From Ceratothoa steindachneri (lineage: Eukaryota > Arthropoda > Malacostraca > Isopoda > Cymothoidae), in NCBI GenBank assembly GCA_963969495.1, contig OZ018317.1, positions 30,524,503-30,588,502 of the forward strand: DNA of 64,000 nucleotides, given 5' to 3'. Below, piece after piece: positions 52,394 through 63,687 of the stretch (its first letter is position 1; the number at the start of each line of letters is the position of its first letter). The notes below the pieces were generated by a model. The model saw nothing but the letters and a program-made list of their open reading frames with translations. It was not told the DNA's origin and searched no databases. The position numbers and the translations under genes were made by a program.

Positions 52394-53413
52394 ATGGCTG
52401 TTTGTATAGATGGTGAGAGCATGCCGTTTGAAAGTAGTGTGTATGTGGTGTGTGATGCATGTGGAGTTGAAAGGAGAGTGAATGTAACTGAATGCTGCAT
52501 GTGTTTTCTGGAAGGGGAGGTTAGGAGGTTGAGTGGGGAATGTAAGAGGTTGAATGATTTGGTGTTTGAGGTGAGAAGAGATGCAAGTGTGCGATTGAAG
52601 GGTGAGATTAGTGCTAAGAGGGTGGAAGATAGGGCTAGGACTGGGAACAGTGTGGAAATTGTGAGTGATGATGAATGGTGGGTGAAAATGGATAGGATAG
52701 ATACGTTAGGACAGATTAGGTGTTTGAAAAGGAAGGACATAGAACCTGTTAGGTTGACTAACAGATTCAATGTCCTGAGAGAGGAAGAGTGTGAAAGTGA
52801 TTTGCCTGGTGTGATTGTGGATGAAAGCAGGATGGGTGGTAGTGTGACTGAGAGCAGGAGGGAGGGTAATGTTAGGCCAAGACAGAATAGGAGAATGACT
52901 GAGGTGCTAGTGATGGGTGAATCTCAGATTAGGTATTTACATAGGAAGTTGAGTGATAGCAAGTGGAAGGGAATGAGAGTTTGTCTGCTGGGTGCTGGTG
53001 TAAGTGATGATTGTGAGAGGTATGATAGGCTGGTTTCTGGGTGTGAGAGGGATGCAGTTGTGATTACGCATGTGGGAGTGAATGATGTAAAGAAGGTGGG
53101 TACATGTGAGTTATGTGAGCAGTATAAAAGGTTAGTTGAAGGGATGAGTAAAAGCAGGGTAAAAGGTGTTGTTTCTGGTGTGCTATCAAGATTGGATGTG
53201 GGGGTAGAATGGTTGTCGCGTGCAATTGGTTTGAATGAATTTGTGAAAGGACTGTGTGAGGAGTTAGGATTGGTGTTTGTAGATGTCTGGGGTGGGTTTT
53301 ACGGGAATAGGAGGTTGTATGCGATGGATGGACTCCATCTTAGTCGGGCAGGTGTTGAGGTTCTATGGGGGGAGCTGGATAGTGTGATTAGGTCCTTACG
53401 GGTGGGAAACTAG
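52394..53413 (+). CDS. CR1-B ORF1 (zinc ribbon, coiled coil, SGNH), intact
   Basis: An intact 339-residue frame. The N-terminus MAVCIDGESMPF is followed by a four-Cys pattern CDACGVERRVNVTECCMC, a heptad-like VRRLSGECKRLNDLVFEVRR, and an SGNH hydrolase-like half: TEVLVMGESQIRYLHRKL (block I reads GES: Ser kept, Asp to Glu), CLLGAGVSDDCERYDRLVSG, THVGVNDVKKVG and YAMDGLHLSRAG, ending RSLRVGN. It is a paralogue of CR1-A ORF1. The intact frame does not imply activity because the element's ORF2 is scrambled. Confidence 0.87.
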   Translation: MAVCIDGESMPFESSVYVVCDACGVERRVNVTECCMCFLEGEVRRLSGECKRLNDLVFEVRRDASVRLKGEISAKRVEDRARTGNSVEIVSDDEWWVKMDRIDTLGQIRCLKRKDIEPVRLTNRFNVLREEECESDLPGVIVDESRMGGSVTESRREGNVRPRQNRRMTEVLVMGESQIRYLHRKLSDSKWKGMRVCLLGAGVSDDCERYDRLVSGCERDAVVITHVGVNDVKKVGTCELCEQYKRLVEGMSKSRVKGVVSGVLSRLDVGVEWLSRAIGLNEFVKGLCEELGLVFVDVWGGFYGNRRLYAMDGLHLSRAGVEVLWGELDSVIRSLRVGN

Positions 53414-53599
53414 AAGCTATTAGAGGTAAGAGAATAACAGGAATAGAGGGCAGGTGTAGGAATTGGAAGGGATGCAGAGATAGAGGAATAGCTAGGGGGG
53501 AGGGCATACTGATGCGTTATACAAGTGAATGAGCAGATAACTAGGAATAAAAAAGCATGATGCAATAAAGATGGGAATAATAAAAAAAACTTTAAAATA

Positions 53600-54113
53600 T
53601 ACTACACAAATGGTCGGAGTATAAGGAATAAGATAGATCTCTTAAGAGCGTTAGCGAGTGAAGAGAATTTTGATATAATTACGATAACAGAGTCATGGCT
53701 TGATTTGGCAGGTAATCACTTTAAACCTGAGGTTGAGATTGAGGGCTTTAACATGTTCCACAGAGTCATTATGGCTAAATGTAAAGGAAGGTAAAAACAA
53801 GCTTGTCATAGGATTATTATACAGACCACCAAATCTTAGTAAGGAAACTTCAAATCTTCTGTGGCAGGAGATAGAACGGGCATGTAGAAGTAAGCATGTG
53901 TGTATAATGGGTGATTTTAATTACAGAAATATAGACTGGGAAGCTCTTGTGAGTGATCAGGAGGCTGAGGAATTTTTGAATGTTGTCCAAGATAATTTTC
54001 TGAGGCAGATTATTAACGAACCCACTAGAGGTAATAATATACTGGATTTAGTTCTGACAAATAGGGAAGAAGTTATTAAGGATACTGAGATTGGAGGAAA
54101 TTTGGGTACATAA
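53600..54113 (+). pseudogene. CR1-B ORF2, endonuclease fragment
   Basis: YYTNGRSIRNKIDLLRALAS and IITITESWLD open an APE endonuclease. A deletion and frameshift near 53765 remove the GGG...YV block, and ESLWLNVKEGKNKLVIGLLY, CIMGDFNYRNIDWEAL (GDFN intact) and NEPTRGNNILDLVLTNRE follow. It breaks at GNLGT (54113), before the Asp-His block, where the inverted segment begins. Confidence 0.83.
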
Positions 54114-54365
54114 GAAAAGAACATAAAAGAAGGAGACTGCAAAAGACCATTCATGGCCTACACTTGGCAGCTCCTGTTCCAGTCAACACACAAAAGATTT
54201 CTTACCAGAGAAAAGTCATCAACATTGTTACCCTTTACAGGAGTTCGTCAGATCTAATCTACAATATACATAAAATGCATCCAGAGGATTATGTCCATTC
54301 AGGTAACCGCAAAATATAATCTCCCCACTCCTTAGAAAAATATATGCATATGTACATAAAAAAAG
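54114..54365 (-). other. CR1-B 3' UTR, inverted copy
   Basis: Complement of the 3' UTR at 56334-56580, including TTTTATGTTCTTTTCTTATG at its end. It belongs to the minus-strand CR1-B segment. Confidence 0.8.
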
Positions 54366-56205
54366 TCAGTCCCATCTAACAGCTTCATCCATATATTTAT
54401 CTAATCTATTCTTAAAACTACCCAGAGAGGAGGCTTCTATCACATGTCTAGTGAGCCTATTCCATTCATCTACCACATGATTTGTAAACTAATTCCTCCC
54501 AATCTCCTTCCTAAACCTATACTTATCAAGCTTAAACCCATTGCTACATGTCCTGTCATGTTCACTAAGTATAAGAACCTTACCCAGATCCCCTTTATTA
54601 TTTTCCTTTTACCCATTTGAAGACTTCAATCAATTCCCCTCTGCCTCTTCTCCTTTCCAATGTATGTAGATTTAGTTTTCTGAGCCTTTCACCATAAGGT
54701 AAGTTCCTTAGCCCACCAATCATCTTTGTCATCCTTCTCTGCACAGACTCAAGCAAATCAATATCCTTCCTATAATATGGTGACCAAAATTCTACTGCAT
54801 AGTCTAGATGAGGCCTAACTAGCGCCAGATACAGTTTTAGAATGACTTCAGCACTCTTATTGCTTACACTCCTCCTAATGAATCCCAATATCCTATTAGC
54901 TTTATTCTTAGCATTTAGGCATTGCTTTCTAGGACGAAGGTCTGAACTTACCAAAATACCCAAGTCCCTCTCACAATCGGTCCTCCCTAAAATTCTCCCA
55001 TTTAATTTATAACTATTCAATGGATTATTTCTACCTATACTAAGTACACTACATTTGTCTATGTTAAACTTCATTTGCCATTTCTCGGCCCAATTGGACA
55101 GAATGGTCAATTCCTCCTGCATTACAACAGCATCGGAATCAGCCCTAATGGCCCTACCTAGCTTAGTATCATCAGCAAATTTACTCAGGTCACTACCCAT
55201 ACCTATGTCAAGATCATTAATATAAATTAAGAATAGCAAGGGACCCAAAACAGATCCTTGCGGAACTCCACTGCTAACACACCCCCACTCAGATTTAACT
55301 CCATCTATACTAACTCTTTGCTGTCTGTCACCAAGCCATGACTGAATCCACCTAAATATACTGCCATCGATCCCGTGTGCTTTAACTTTGCTCAGAAGCC
55401 GTAAGTGTGGCACTCGATCAAAAGCCTTACTAAAGTCCAAGTATAAAATATCATAGTTTTCATCATTATCTGCTGCTTCATACACCTTACTATAAAAAGA
55501 CAGCAAATTAGTCAGACAGGATTTACCCTTACTAAAGCCATGCTGTGATTCTTTTATCAACTTATGCTTATCCAAGTGATCTCTAATATTCTTTGCTATA
55601 ATAGATTCCATCATTTTCCCTACCACTGATGTCAAACTTACTAGTCTGTAATTAGACATATTTGTTTTATCCCCTTTCTTAAATATAGGTATCACATTGG
55701 CTTTCTTCCATGCCACTGGCACAATGCCACTCTCCAATGATTTTCTAAAGATGCATGCTAGGGGCTCACTTAACACATCCTTAGATTCTTTCAAAATTCT
55801 AGGAAAGATCTCATCAGGACCGGGTGCTTTACTACTTGTGATTTTATCAATTTCCTTTGTCACTATCTCCTTTGTGATCAAGATATCCTTTAATTTCTCT
55901 TCATCATTACTCCGAAAGATCATTGACACCTCAGGTATATTTAGAGTATCCTCCTGTGTAAATACTGAGAGAAAAAAGTCATTTAGCATTCCAGCCATTG
56001 AGTCCTTATCACTCACTAATTCTCCATTGGAATCTATAAGTAGGCCTATTTTATCTCTAACCTTAGTTTTGTATAATTGATAAAAACTTTTAGGATCTTC
56101 CTTTGCCCTATTTGCCACTTTAATTTCATAATTTCTCCTTGCTACTCTAATTAACTTTTTAACATCTCTTGCTCTTTCATTATATCTCTGCCTTAAGTGA
56201 TCCTC
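54366..56205 (-). pseudogene. CR1-B ORF2, linker and RT on minus strand
   Basis: Open from 56205 to a stop at 54598: KVANRAKEDPKSFYQLYKTK, SSKAPGPDEIFPRILKES, NVIPIFKKGDKTNMSNYRLV, QHGFSKGKSCLTNLLSFY, YLDFSKAFDRVPHLRLLSKV, GVPQGSVLGPLLFLIYINDL, FADDTKLGRAI (catalytic), RILGFIRRSVSNKSAEVI, LRPRKQCLNAKNKANRILGF. A frameshift at 54598 precedes the C-terminal tail FTNHVVDEWNRLTRHVIEAS, which ends at TGA 54366-54368. The RT core of about 500 residues is uninterrupted. It is inverted relative to the flanking CR1-B pieces. Confidence 0.92.
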
Positions 56206-56333
56206 TCCAATTTACAAATCATGTGGTAGATGAATGGAATAGGCTCACTAGACATGTGATAGAAGCCTCCTCTCTGGGTAGTTTTAAGAATAGATTAGAT
56301 AAATATATGGATGAAGCTGCTAGATGGGACTGA
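56206..56333 (+). pseudogene. CR1-B ORF2, last residues on plus strand
   Basis: FTNHVVDEWNRLTRHVIEAS and LGSFKNRLDKYMDEAARWD end at TGA 56331-56333. This repeats, in opposite orientation, the tail encoded near 54490-54366. The 3' UTR follows to 56580. Confidence 0.85.
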
Positions 56334-56580
56334 CTTTTTTTTATGTACATATGTATATATTTTTCTAAGGAGTGGGGAGATTATTTTTTGCAGTTACCTG
56401 AATGGACATAATCCTCTGGATGCATTTTATGTATATTGTAGATTAGATCTGATGAACTGTAAAGAGTGACAATGTTGATGACTTTTCTCTGGTAAGAAAT
56501 CTTTTGTGTGTTGAATGGAACAGGAGCTGCCAAGTGTAGGCCATGAATGGTCTTTTGCAGTCTCCTTCTTTTCTTATGTT

Positions 56581-58004
56581 TTTACTTGAGTAGTGATAGT
56601 GGTCAGGGAAATACAAGAGTACAGGGTTGGGGAAGGAGAGAAAAGAGATGCAGAGGAGATAGGCCCTCAGGTGCTTCAGGGATAGGTGGGCTGAGTTGTC
56701 TTTACACAAATGCTTGTAGTCTTAGAATTAAGAGGGATGAATTATTTAGTTATATCATTCATGAAGATATAGATATAATATGTATAGTTGAATCATGGGT
56801 CAATGAAAATATATTTAATGATAATGTGAGTGAATTTGAGGGTTATACTATGTACATTAGTCAAAGGAGAAATAGGACTGGTGGTGGGTTGATTATTTAT
56901 ATCAGAAATAGCATTTCTTCAAATCTAAATAACTCTATAAAGCAGGGAGACAGTGAATCATTATAGATAGATATTAAGGTTGGTAAAAATAGGAAAATAC
57001 ACTTGGGAGCTTTTTATAGACCACCAGGACAGACTGATTGTATCAATGAGTTTATGATTAGGGAAATAAGTAAAGCATGCAAAGAAAATACAGTTATTCT
57101 TGGTGACTTTAATTTAACTTCTGTAGACTGGGAAAATATGATAGGAAGAGATAGAGCAAGTTGTAAGTTTATGGAGTGTTTTGAGGATTACTTTTTGATC
57201 CAATTTGTTAATCAGCCAACAAGGGGTGCCAATATATTAGATCTAATTCTTTCAAATGATGATCACTTGGTTCAAAGATTGAGTGTAGGGGAGTCATTGG
57301 GAAACAGTGATCATCAGATGGTTCGGTTTAATTTGCAAATAGTTAAGGGTAGAACAACGACAAACTCCACAAAAATTCCAAATTTTTATAGAGGAGATTA
57401 CAATAAATTACGCAACATGTTAAATCAGATTAGGTGGGATATAGAATTCCATGGAAAGAATACTTATGAGCTGTGGTTCAGGAACAGTGTATTCCAATGA
57501 AGTCTATTAGGAAGAAATGTAGGAAACCATTATGGTGGAATCAAGAGATAGCTAATAAAGTTTCAGAGAAAAAAAGGGCCTACCAGAGATTACAAAGTGA
57601 GAGTAGTTTAGATAATTTAAACCATTATAGGTCAACCAGAAATGAACTAAATAAGATTATTAAGAAGACCAAAAGGACAGCAGAAATTAATTTAGCTAAA
57701 AATAATAATAAAGATCCTAAAAAATTCTTTAGCTATTATAGAATCAATAATAAATCTAACAGTGATAAAATAGGGCCTATTAAATATGAAGTGGTTTTGA
57801 AAGAATCTGATGAGGAAATAGTAGAGGTCCTTAATGATCATTTTGCTTTAGTATTCACAGAAGAGAAACCAGTTAGATTAATTGATGATAATTCTAGGTC
57901 AAGGGAAGTAGTGATAAATTCTATTAATGTAGACAGAGAAGAAATTAAAGGGCTTATAATGGAGTTAAATACTAGTAAGGCTTCCGAACAACACTACCTC
58001 CTAA
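56581..58004 (+). pseudogene. CR1-A copy 4, right piece (endonuclease, linker)
   Basis: Resumes from 52158 with TTGAGTAGTGATAGTGGTCA. LYTNACSLRIKRDELFSYI, IICIVESWVNENIF, GGGLIIYIRN, a stop near 56964, then HLGAFYRPPGQ? region as MGAFYRPPGQTDCINEFMIR, VILGDFNLTSVDWENMIG (catalytic block present), SLGNSDHQMVRFNL; a deletion near 57475 precedes KPLWWNQEIANKV and KKFFSYYRINNKSNSDKIGP. It breaks at LNTSKAS (about 57986), where piggyBac-related DNA begins, so the RT half is missing. Confidence 0.9.
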
Positions 58005-58894
58005 ATCTTTAGTAACATTTCCTTACACTCTACCAATGTATATTTGCCCATGAAGAAAATAACCTGACTTGTCAGCTAGAACCCATACTTTATAACCTCT
58101 TTTAATTGGTTTCATCGGATTATATTGCATTAGGGTACTGCAACCTTTGAATCTGACCATTGACTCATCAACAGCAACTATTTCGCTAGGCAGAAAACAT
58201 TTTTTGAAATTTCCAATAAGCATTTGAAGTAAAGGCCTCGCTTTATAAAGCTTGTCAGAGTCTGTGGAATCTCTTTGAGGCATGAATGCATTATCATTCA
58301 AATGTAAATTGCCTAAGATTCCAATCAAATCTTTTTACAGACATCAAATTGGAAATGAAGGAATCATTCAATTTTGAATCACTACTCCAGTGATCCCTGT
58401 AACTGGGGAATAGTTTAATTCCCATAAGCAAATTTATTGCAAGAAAACATTTCATTTCATCATTGCTAACTGAGACCAACTTCTTTCCTGACTGATGAGC
58501 ATATAAATTTGTGTGACAAACAATATGGTCAATAGTCAATAATTTGATTTGAAAAAAGTTCAAGGAATATTTTGCAAGGGGTAGCTTCATCTAGTTGTCT
58601 TAGACCATCACCTAGCCCAAATGATTTTGAAAATTTGTTCGCTCGTTCAACTAAATAATTTTTTCTCCATTTTGGTTCAGTCGCTTGATCAGAAGACCAA
58701 ATTGTAGATAATGGTACATCGTCTAAATCACTCTCTGATGACGACGATTGTGAATATTCTTCAATAGGAGATACTATATTCTCTTCAAGCTCTTCATCAA
58801 CATCTGAAGTGTCAACTGATGTTTCTGAAGGAATATTGTCCCAGGCCACATCTTGTAACTCTTTTTCTGATAATTTTCACTTTTGGCTAGCCAT
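58005..58894 (-). pseudogene. piggyBac-like transposase, N-terminal half
   Basis: Minus strand; likely start ATG at 58894 (MASQK, then an in-frame TGA). An acidic N-terminus WDNIPSETSVDTSDVDEELE, then after a frameshift near 58560 NDEMKCFLAINLLMGIKLFP, SYRDHWSSDSKLNDSFISNL and VKRFDWNLRQFTFE. A further shift near 58325 leads to LHLNDNAFMPQRDSTDSDKL, YKARPLLQMLIGNFKKCFLP and IVAVDESMVRFKG (first catalytic Asp of the DDD triad), KPIKRGYKVWVLADKSGY, ending at GRV near 58023. The remaining catalytic Asp residues and the Cys-rich C-terminus are lost. Confidence 0.85.
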
Positions 58895-58909
58895 CCTGAA
58901 GAATGAAAA

Positions 58910-58913
<4 letters not shown>

Positions 58914-58980
<67 letters not shown>
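58914..58980. repeat. (TA)n microsatellite
   Basis: About 33 perfect TA units just upstream (minus-strand sense) of the piggyBac start. Confidence 0.97.
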
Positions 58981-58982
<2 letters not shown>

Positions 58983-59572
58983 CCCTAATTATCTCAATCA
59001 ATATAGGAAGCGCATATGTGAAAGCCTATTTAGGTGAGGCAACATATATCTATATATCTGGCAAAAATAGGTTGGAAATGTGTAGGCCAATATGAATATC
59101 TAGAATGCATTTGTGCGGTGGTACAGATAATGTACCACCTTCTTTTTTTGAATTACTTGAGCGTGTGTATGATTTATTTGATAATATCAACATAAATACT
59201 TTAAAATCCTATCTAGGAAGAAAAAATATATCAAAATAATTATATTTACCTTACAAAAAACTGAAATTTCTACTAATTTCAATTAGGGAGTGACGATGAT
59301 GCAGCATTCTCCTTCAACGGTTCAGCCACAATGAGGGTAAATAATTTTGGCAACCGAATTTGTAGCCAAATGCCTCCAAAAGCTTCAGAGAGTGCATTTA
59401 TGAAGATGGTACAGATTCTGAGGTGCTGCTCAATTCGGAAAATGCCTTTTTTGAAGTGGTACCCTTTTTGCACCACCACGCATCAAATGTAGCCAAACAG
59501 GTGGTACATTATTTGAACCACTTCCTTTGGAAGTGTTAAAGAAGGAGGAGACAGAGCCAGAAATCCAGATTA
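58981..59572. other. Unidentified block with palindrome
   Basis: No supported gene. A perfect 8-bp hairpin GGTGGTAC-AGATAAT-GTACCACC lies at 59117-59139. GGTGGTACATTATTTGAACCAC near 59500 repeats part of it, and GTGGTACC occurs near 59456. These may be subterminal repeats of the piggyBac or another DNA element. Confidence 0.45.
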
Positions 59573-61797
59573 ACATAACATAACATAACATAATTTCACA
59601 GATGACAAAAGCCACAAGGGCCTATCAAAGGTCATCCGTATCCATCAAATCCCACCCACATAATGCATCCATAAGATTTTGTCAGATCATGCATCTACAA
59701 TATACAATTTAAACAATCCATAGGATTATGTCCCCCAAAATCTACATTAAAAAGAAACTGCATCCACACGAATGAGTCAAGAAACATATCCCCATACCAA
59801 AAAGTAAGAAATTAACTCTCCATCCCCATATAATCATCCAATCTGCGCTTGAAAACATTCAAGTTTGGGCTGTCTACAGTCTCAGGTGGCAAACTATTCC
59901 AATAATCCACCACTCTGTTAGTGAAAAAATATTTTCTAACATCCAATCTTTAAGTGGTGACCTCTAGTCCTATTACTACTTTCTAACTCAAATAACTTGC
60001 TGAAATCCAATTTATCCATCCCAGAAAAGATTTTAAAAAGCTCAATCATATCTCCCATCACACACCTTCTTTCAAATGAAAACATTTAATACCCTCAGTC
60101 TATCTTCATATTCAAGGTGCTTCAGGGATGGTATTATTTTTGTTGCCCTCCTTTGTACTGACTTTAATAAGTTTATATGTCTAAAATGTGGTGACCATGC
60201 CTCTATACAGTACTCTAAATGTGGCTTGACATAAGAGTTGTATAGTTTAAGGATGACCTCCTTACTCTTGTAGCTAACATTTCTTTTAATGTAACCTAGC
60301 ACCCTATTTGCTCTATTTTTTGCCTCACTACACTGCTTTGAAAATTTCAGTGACCTATCTACTACTACTCCTAAGTCATAACATAACATAACATAATTTC
60401 ATGGATGACAAAAGCCACAAGGGCCTATCAAAGGTCATCCACCCCTGTCAAAACCCACCCACAAAAAGCACCATCACCAGGGAAAGACAAAATCAAAGTC
60501 CCCCACAATATAATATAACAGATGACAAAAGCCACAAGGGCTCATCATAGGTCATCCGAGTCAAACAGCCTCTTTTTTAAGGCACCCAAACTCCCAGGAA
60601 AACTACATCCAGAGAGGATTGCGTCCAGAAACAAGAGTATCACTAATCAAGGCTTCTCAAGAACTAAATCATGCAGCTATAGATATATACAAAACTTAGG
60701 AACCATCACAACCTTCCCTCCCCATAAACTCATCCAACCTAATCTTAAATACATTTAGATTTGGACTACCTACTACCCTCGGCGGCAATTTGTTCCCGAA
60801 ATCTACCACTCTATTGGGGAAAAAATATTTTCTTAAATCCAACCTACACCCTTGCTTTTTAATTTTCAAGTGGTTATCTCTAGATCTTCAACTGAATTAA
60901 GCCAATACCCATCCATCTCATAGCTAAATTCCCTATTATCTCTCCCCATGTTAATAGCTTTGCATTTATTAAGGTTAAAAGTCATCTCCCACTTCTGAGC
61001 CCAAGCTAACAACTTATTTAAGTCAACCTGGACTTTAAAGCTACCCTCAACCTCTTTGACTACAGCTGCCAATTTAGTGTCATCAGCAAAAATTGATACT
61101 TTTCTATTTACACCTTGCCCAAGATCATTTACATAGATTATAAATAATAAAGGGCCTAAAACTGATCCCTGAGGTACGCCACTAATAACATTCCTCCACT
61201 CTGACCTCACTCCATTCAGTACAACTCTCTGTTTCCTATTTTTCAGCCATTCAGTTATCCAATTTAAAACCTTCCCACATATCCCATGCAGCTTTAATTT
61301 ATGAACTAGTCTTCTATGTGGAACTTTATCAAAAGCTTTGCTGAAATCTAAGTAGATCACATCAACTTTCTCACCCCTATATAATTCTTTAGTTACATAA
61401 TCCATAAAATCCAGTAAATTATTTAAACACGATCTACCTTTTCTAAAACCATGCTGAGCATCATTAATTAACCTGCTACTCTCTAAATGATCAGAAATTC
61501 CCTTAACTATTTTCTCAAGAATTTTACAGACTATAGAAGTTAAGCTTACTGGTCTAAAGTTATTTGGGTCCTCTTTTGCTTCCCTTTTTAAAAATTGGCA
61601 CTACATTTGCCAATTTCCAATCATTTGGTATTTCTCCAGACTCTAGTGATCTAATAAATATCTTCGCAAGAGCTACTGCAATACTTTCTACACCTTATTT
61701 GAGTATCCTAGAATGAATGTTGTCAGGACCAGATGCCTTACTAGTATTTAACTGCATTATAAGCCCTTTAATTTCTTCTCTGTCTATATTAATAGAA
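59573..61797 (-). mobile_element. CR1-A copy 5 on minus strand, 5'-truncated
   Basis: The 3' tail CATAACATAACATAACATAA at about 59573 is followed by the hairpin and 3' UTR, then the RT: 60376 to about 60070 (DLGVVVDRSLKFSKQC, RNVSYKSKEVILKLYNSYV) and 61797-60893 (YLDFSKAFDKVPHRRLVHKL, GVPQGSVLGPLLFIIYVNDL, FADDTKLAAV, NSVED). The protein is cut between NSVED and DLGVV by a second CR1-A fragment at 60377-60890. Sequence is closest to copy 2. Frameshifts are present. Confidence 0.9.
60377..60890 (-). mobile_element. CR1-A 3' fragment nested in copy 5
   Basis: Inverted tail ATAACATAACATAACATAAT followed by two hairpin units (60402-60441 and about 60521-60560) and the end of ORF2 up to the region HLKIKKQGCRLDLRKYFF. 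It resembles copy 1 (both hairpins present). Removing it rejoins copy 5 at NSVED/DLGVV with small loss. Confidence 0.87.
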
Positions 61798-61991
61798 AGA
61801 GTGGGACTTGTTTACGAACGGAAGCTGATTTTTGAGGAACAAATAAGAAAGGAAAGGAAAGGATTGTTTAAATTGTATATTGTAGATGTATGATCTGACA
61901 CAATCCTATGGATGCATTTTGTGGGTGGGTTTTGACAGATGCAGATGACCTTTGATAGGCCCTTGTGGCTTTTGTCATCCGTAAAATTATG
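61798..61991 (+). mobile_element. Short spacer and CR1-A 3' tip
   Basis: 61798-61868 is unidentified. 61869-61991 is the last part of a CR1-A 3' UTR (GGGTGGGTTTTGACAGATGC, GATGACCTTTGATAGGCCCT, GTCATCCGTAAAATTATG), with no ATGTT expansion because the next element begins immediately. Confidence 0.8.
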
Positions 61992-62212
61992 GTCTTCTTT
62001 TGCGGGGGAGGGCTGGCCTTTCCCCATCGACGGAACTTGTTCTATATTTTTAAAATTTGTTTGTTTTTCTTTTGTTTTTTGTTTGTATTTTTTTTTTCTT
62101 TTTTTTTTTTAAATTTGGCTTTTAATATAGCCTAGATTTAGGCTAGCTTGAGTACGGCGACTCATGCCCTAGAAGGCACTCACCAGATGAGATATAAAAA
62201 AAAATAAAAAAT
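61992..62212 (+). mobile_element. I-clade LINE 3' UTR fragment
   Basis: Matches the 3' UTR layout of 47900-48105: G-rich start, long T/G tract, TAGCCTAGATTTAGGCTAG hairpin region, TACGGCGACTCATGCCCTAG, CACCAGATGAG, then A-rich tail. A severely 5'-truncated insertion. Confidence 0.82.
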
Positions 62213-63643
62213 CAACAAAATATGGATGGAAAACTCCTTCACAGATACCTGGAGAAGGGCTACAGTTCTCGCTTTCCAGAGACAAGCCAACCAGTCCCCC
62301 AAACTACGGCCCAATCGCCCTAACCTCCTGTATATGTAACTTTTGGAAAAAATGGTGAATGTCCACTTAACATGGTTCCTCGAAACAAAATCCTGCATAT
62401 CCCCATCGCAGTGCAGATTCTGAAAATTACACTCAACCACGGATGCCCTTATCTGTCTTGATCTGTGATATGTAATGCATTTACCAGGAAACAGCACTTA
62501 GTAGCTGTTTTCTTCAACCTCAAAAGGGTGTACGATACATCATGGCATTATGCCATCTTAAAAGCCCTCCATAACCATGGACTATGCAGGCAATTACCAA
62601 ATTCAATTCAAAATTTCCCAACCAACTGCACCTTCTCTGTAAGATTAGGTAGCGTGAAATCCAAATCATTTCTACAGGAAGAAGGCGTTCCACAAATGTC
62701 TTAAGCGTACCCTTGTTTGCTATAGGAATCAACGATATCTCACAAAACCTCCATCAAAACATTACAGCCAACCTTTATGTAGATGACTTCTCTATCTCCC
62801 TAGCAGGTTCTGAAATGGTAACAATAGAACGTTGCCTCCAGATCGCCATCAACAACATCACAAGATGGTCTACCACCCACGGCTACCAATTCTCAGTCGA
62901 GAAGACCAAAGTAGCCCACTTCTGCCATTGTAGAAGGTCTATTAGGAAATCTGACCCATATCTATACCAAAAGAGGATTGCAGTTGTTGAGAACTGTAAA
63001 TTCCTAGGACTAACATTAGATAGAAGGTTGACATGGGAACCACACATAAGAAACATTAAAAACTCTGGTAATAAAGAAATGAACGTCCTACGTACAGTGT
63101 CATGCTACAACTGGGGATGGGGAGCTGATCGTGAAACACTTCTTACTCTTTACCGCTCCTTAGTGCGACCCAAACTGGACTATGGATATGAGATCTACTC
63201 CTCTACTTCCAAGAAACGCCTTGCACTCATCAACACAGTGGCTAATGAATGTTTCCGCATGGCTACCAGAGCCTTCCGATCATCACCCATACTGAGTCTA
63301 CAATGTGATACCAGAGAGACACCACTAGACCTCCGTAGGATGGAACTCTCTCTATGCCTCTGTAACCGCATCCAGCGACTCCCAACATCACTGACTTCGA
63401 CCGCCATTATGAATGACCAAATGGATAATATTTTTACAACATGCCTAACACTCCCACTACCATTTGGAACTAGTGTGTGACTATAGATTGAGGAAATCGG
63501 GGTAACGATGAACCCCATCCATCCACTTGCTTTCCCAGATATTCTGTTTTGGAAAACAACTCTAAAGCTATGTCATGGCAATATAACAAAACAATCAACA
63601 ACTACCCCTCTGGGAAAGAAAATTCAATAACTTACCCATGCAG

Positions 63644-63687
<44 letters not shown>

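Larger units (their letters stand above)
52159..56580 (+). mobile_element. CR1-B LINE with inverted middle, inserted in CR1-A copy 4
   Basis: A second CR1/L2-like family: 5' UTR and ORF1 (52159-53413), endonuclease (about 53600-54113) on plus; RT with complete 3' UTR on minus (56205-54114); then RT end and 3' UTR again on plus (56206-56580). The two 3' UTRs are inverted copies of each other (CTGCCAAGTGTAGGCCATGA and its complement). TTAC at both outer junctions is the only possible target duplication. Confidence 0.82.

Noticed and set aside
59279..59615. Minus-strand frames as the missing piggyBac C-terminus
   Set aside because: They lie upstream of the piggyBac start in its orientation and show no catalytic Asp or Cys-rich motif.
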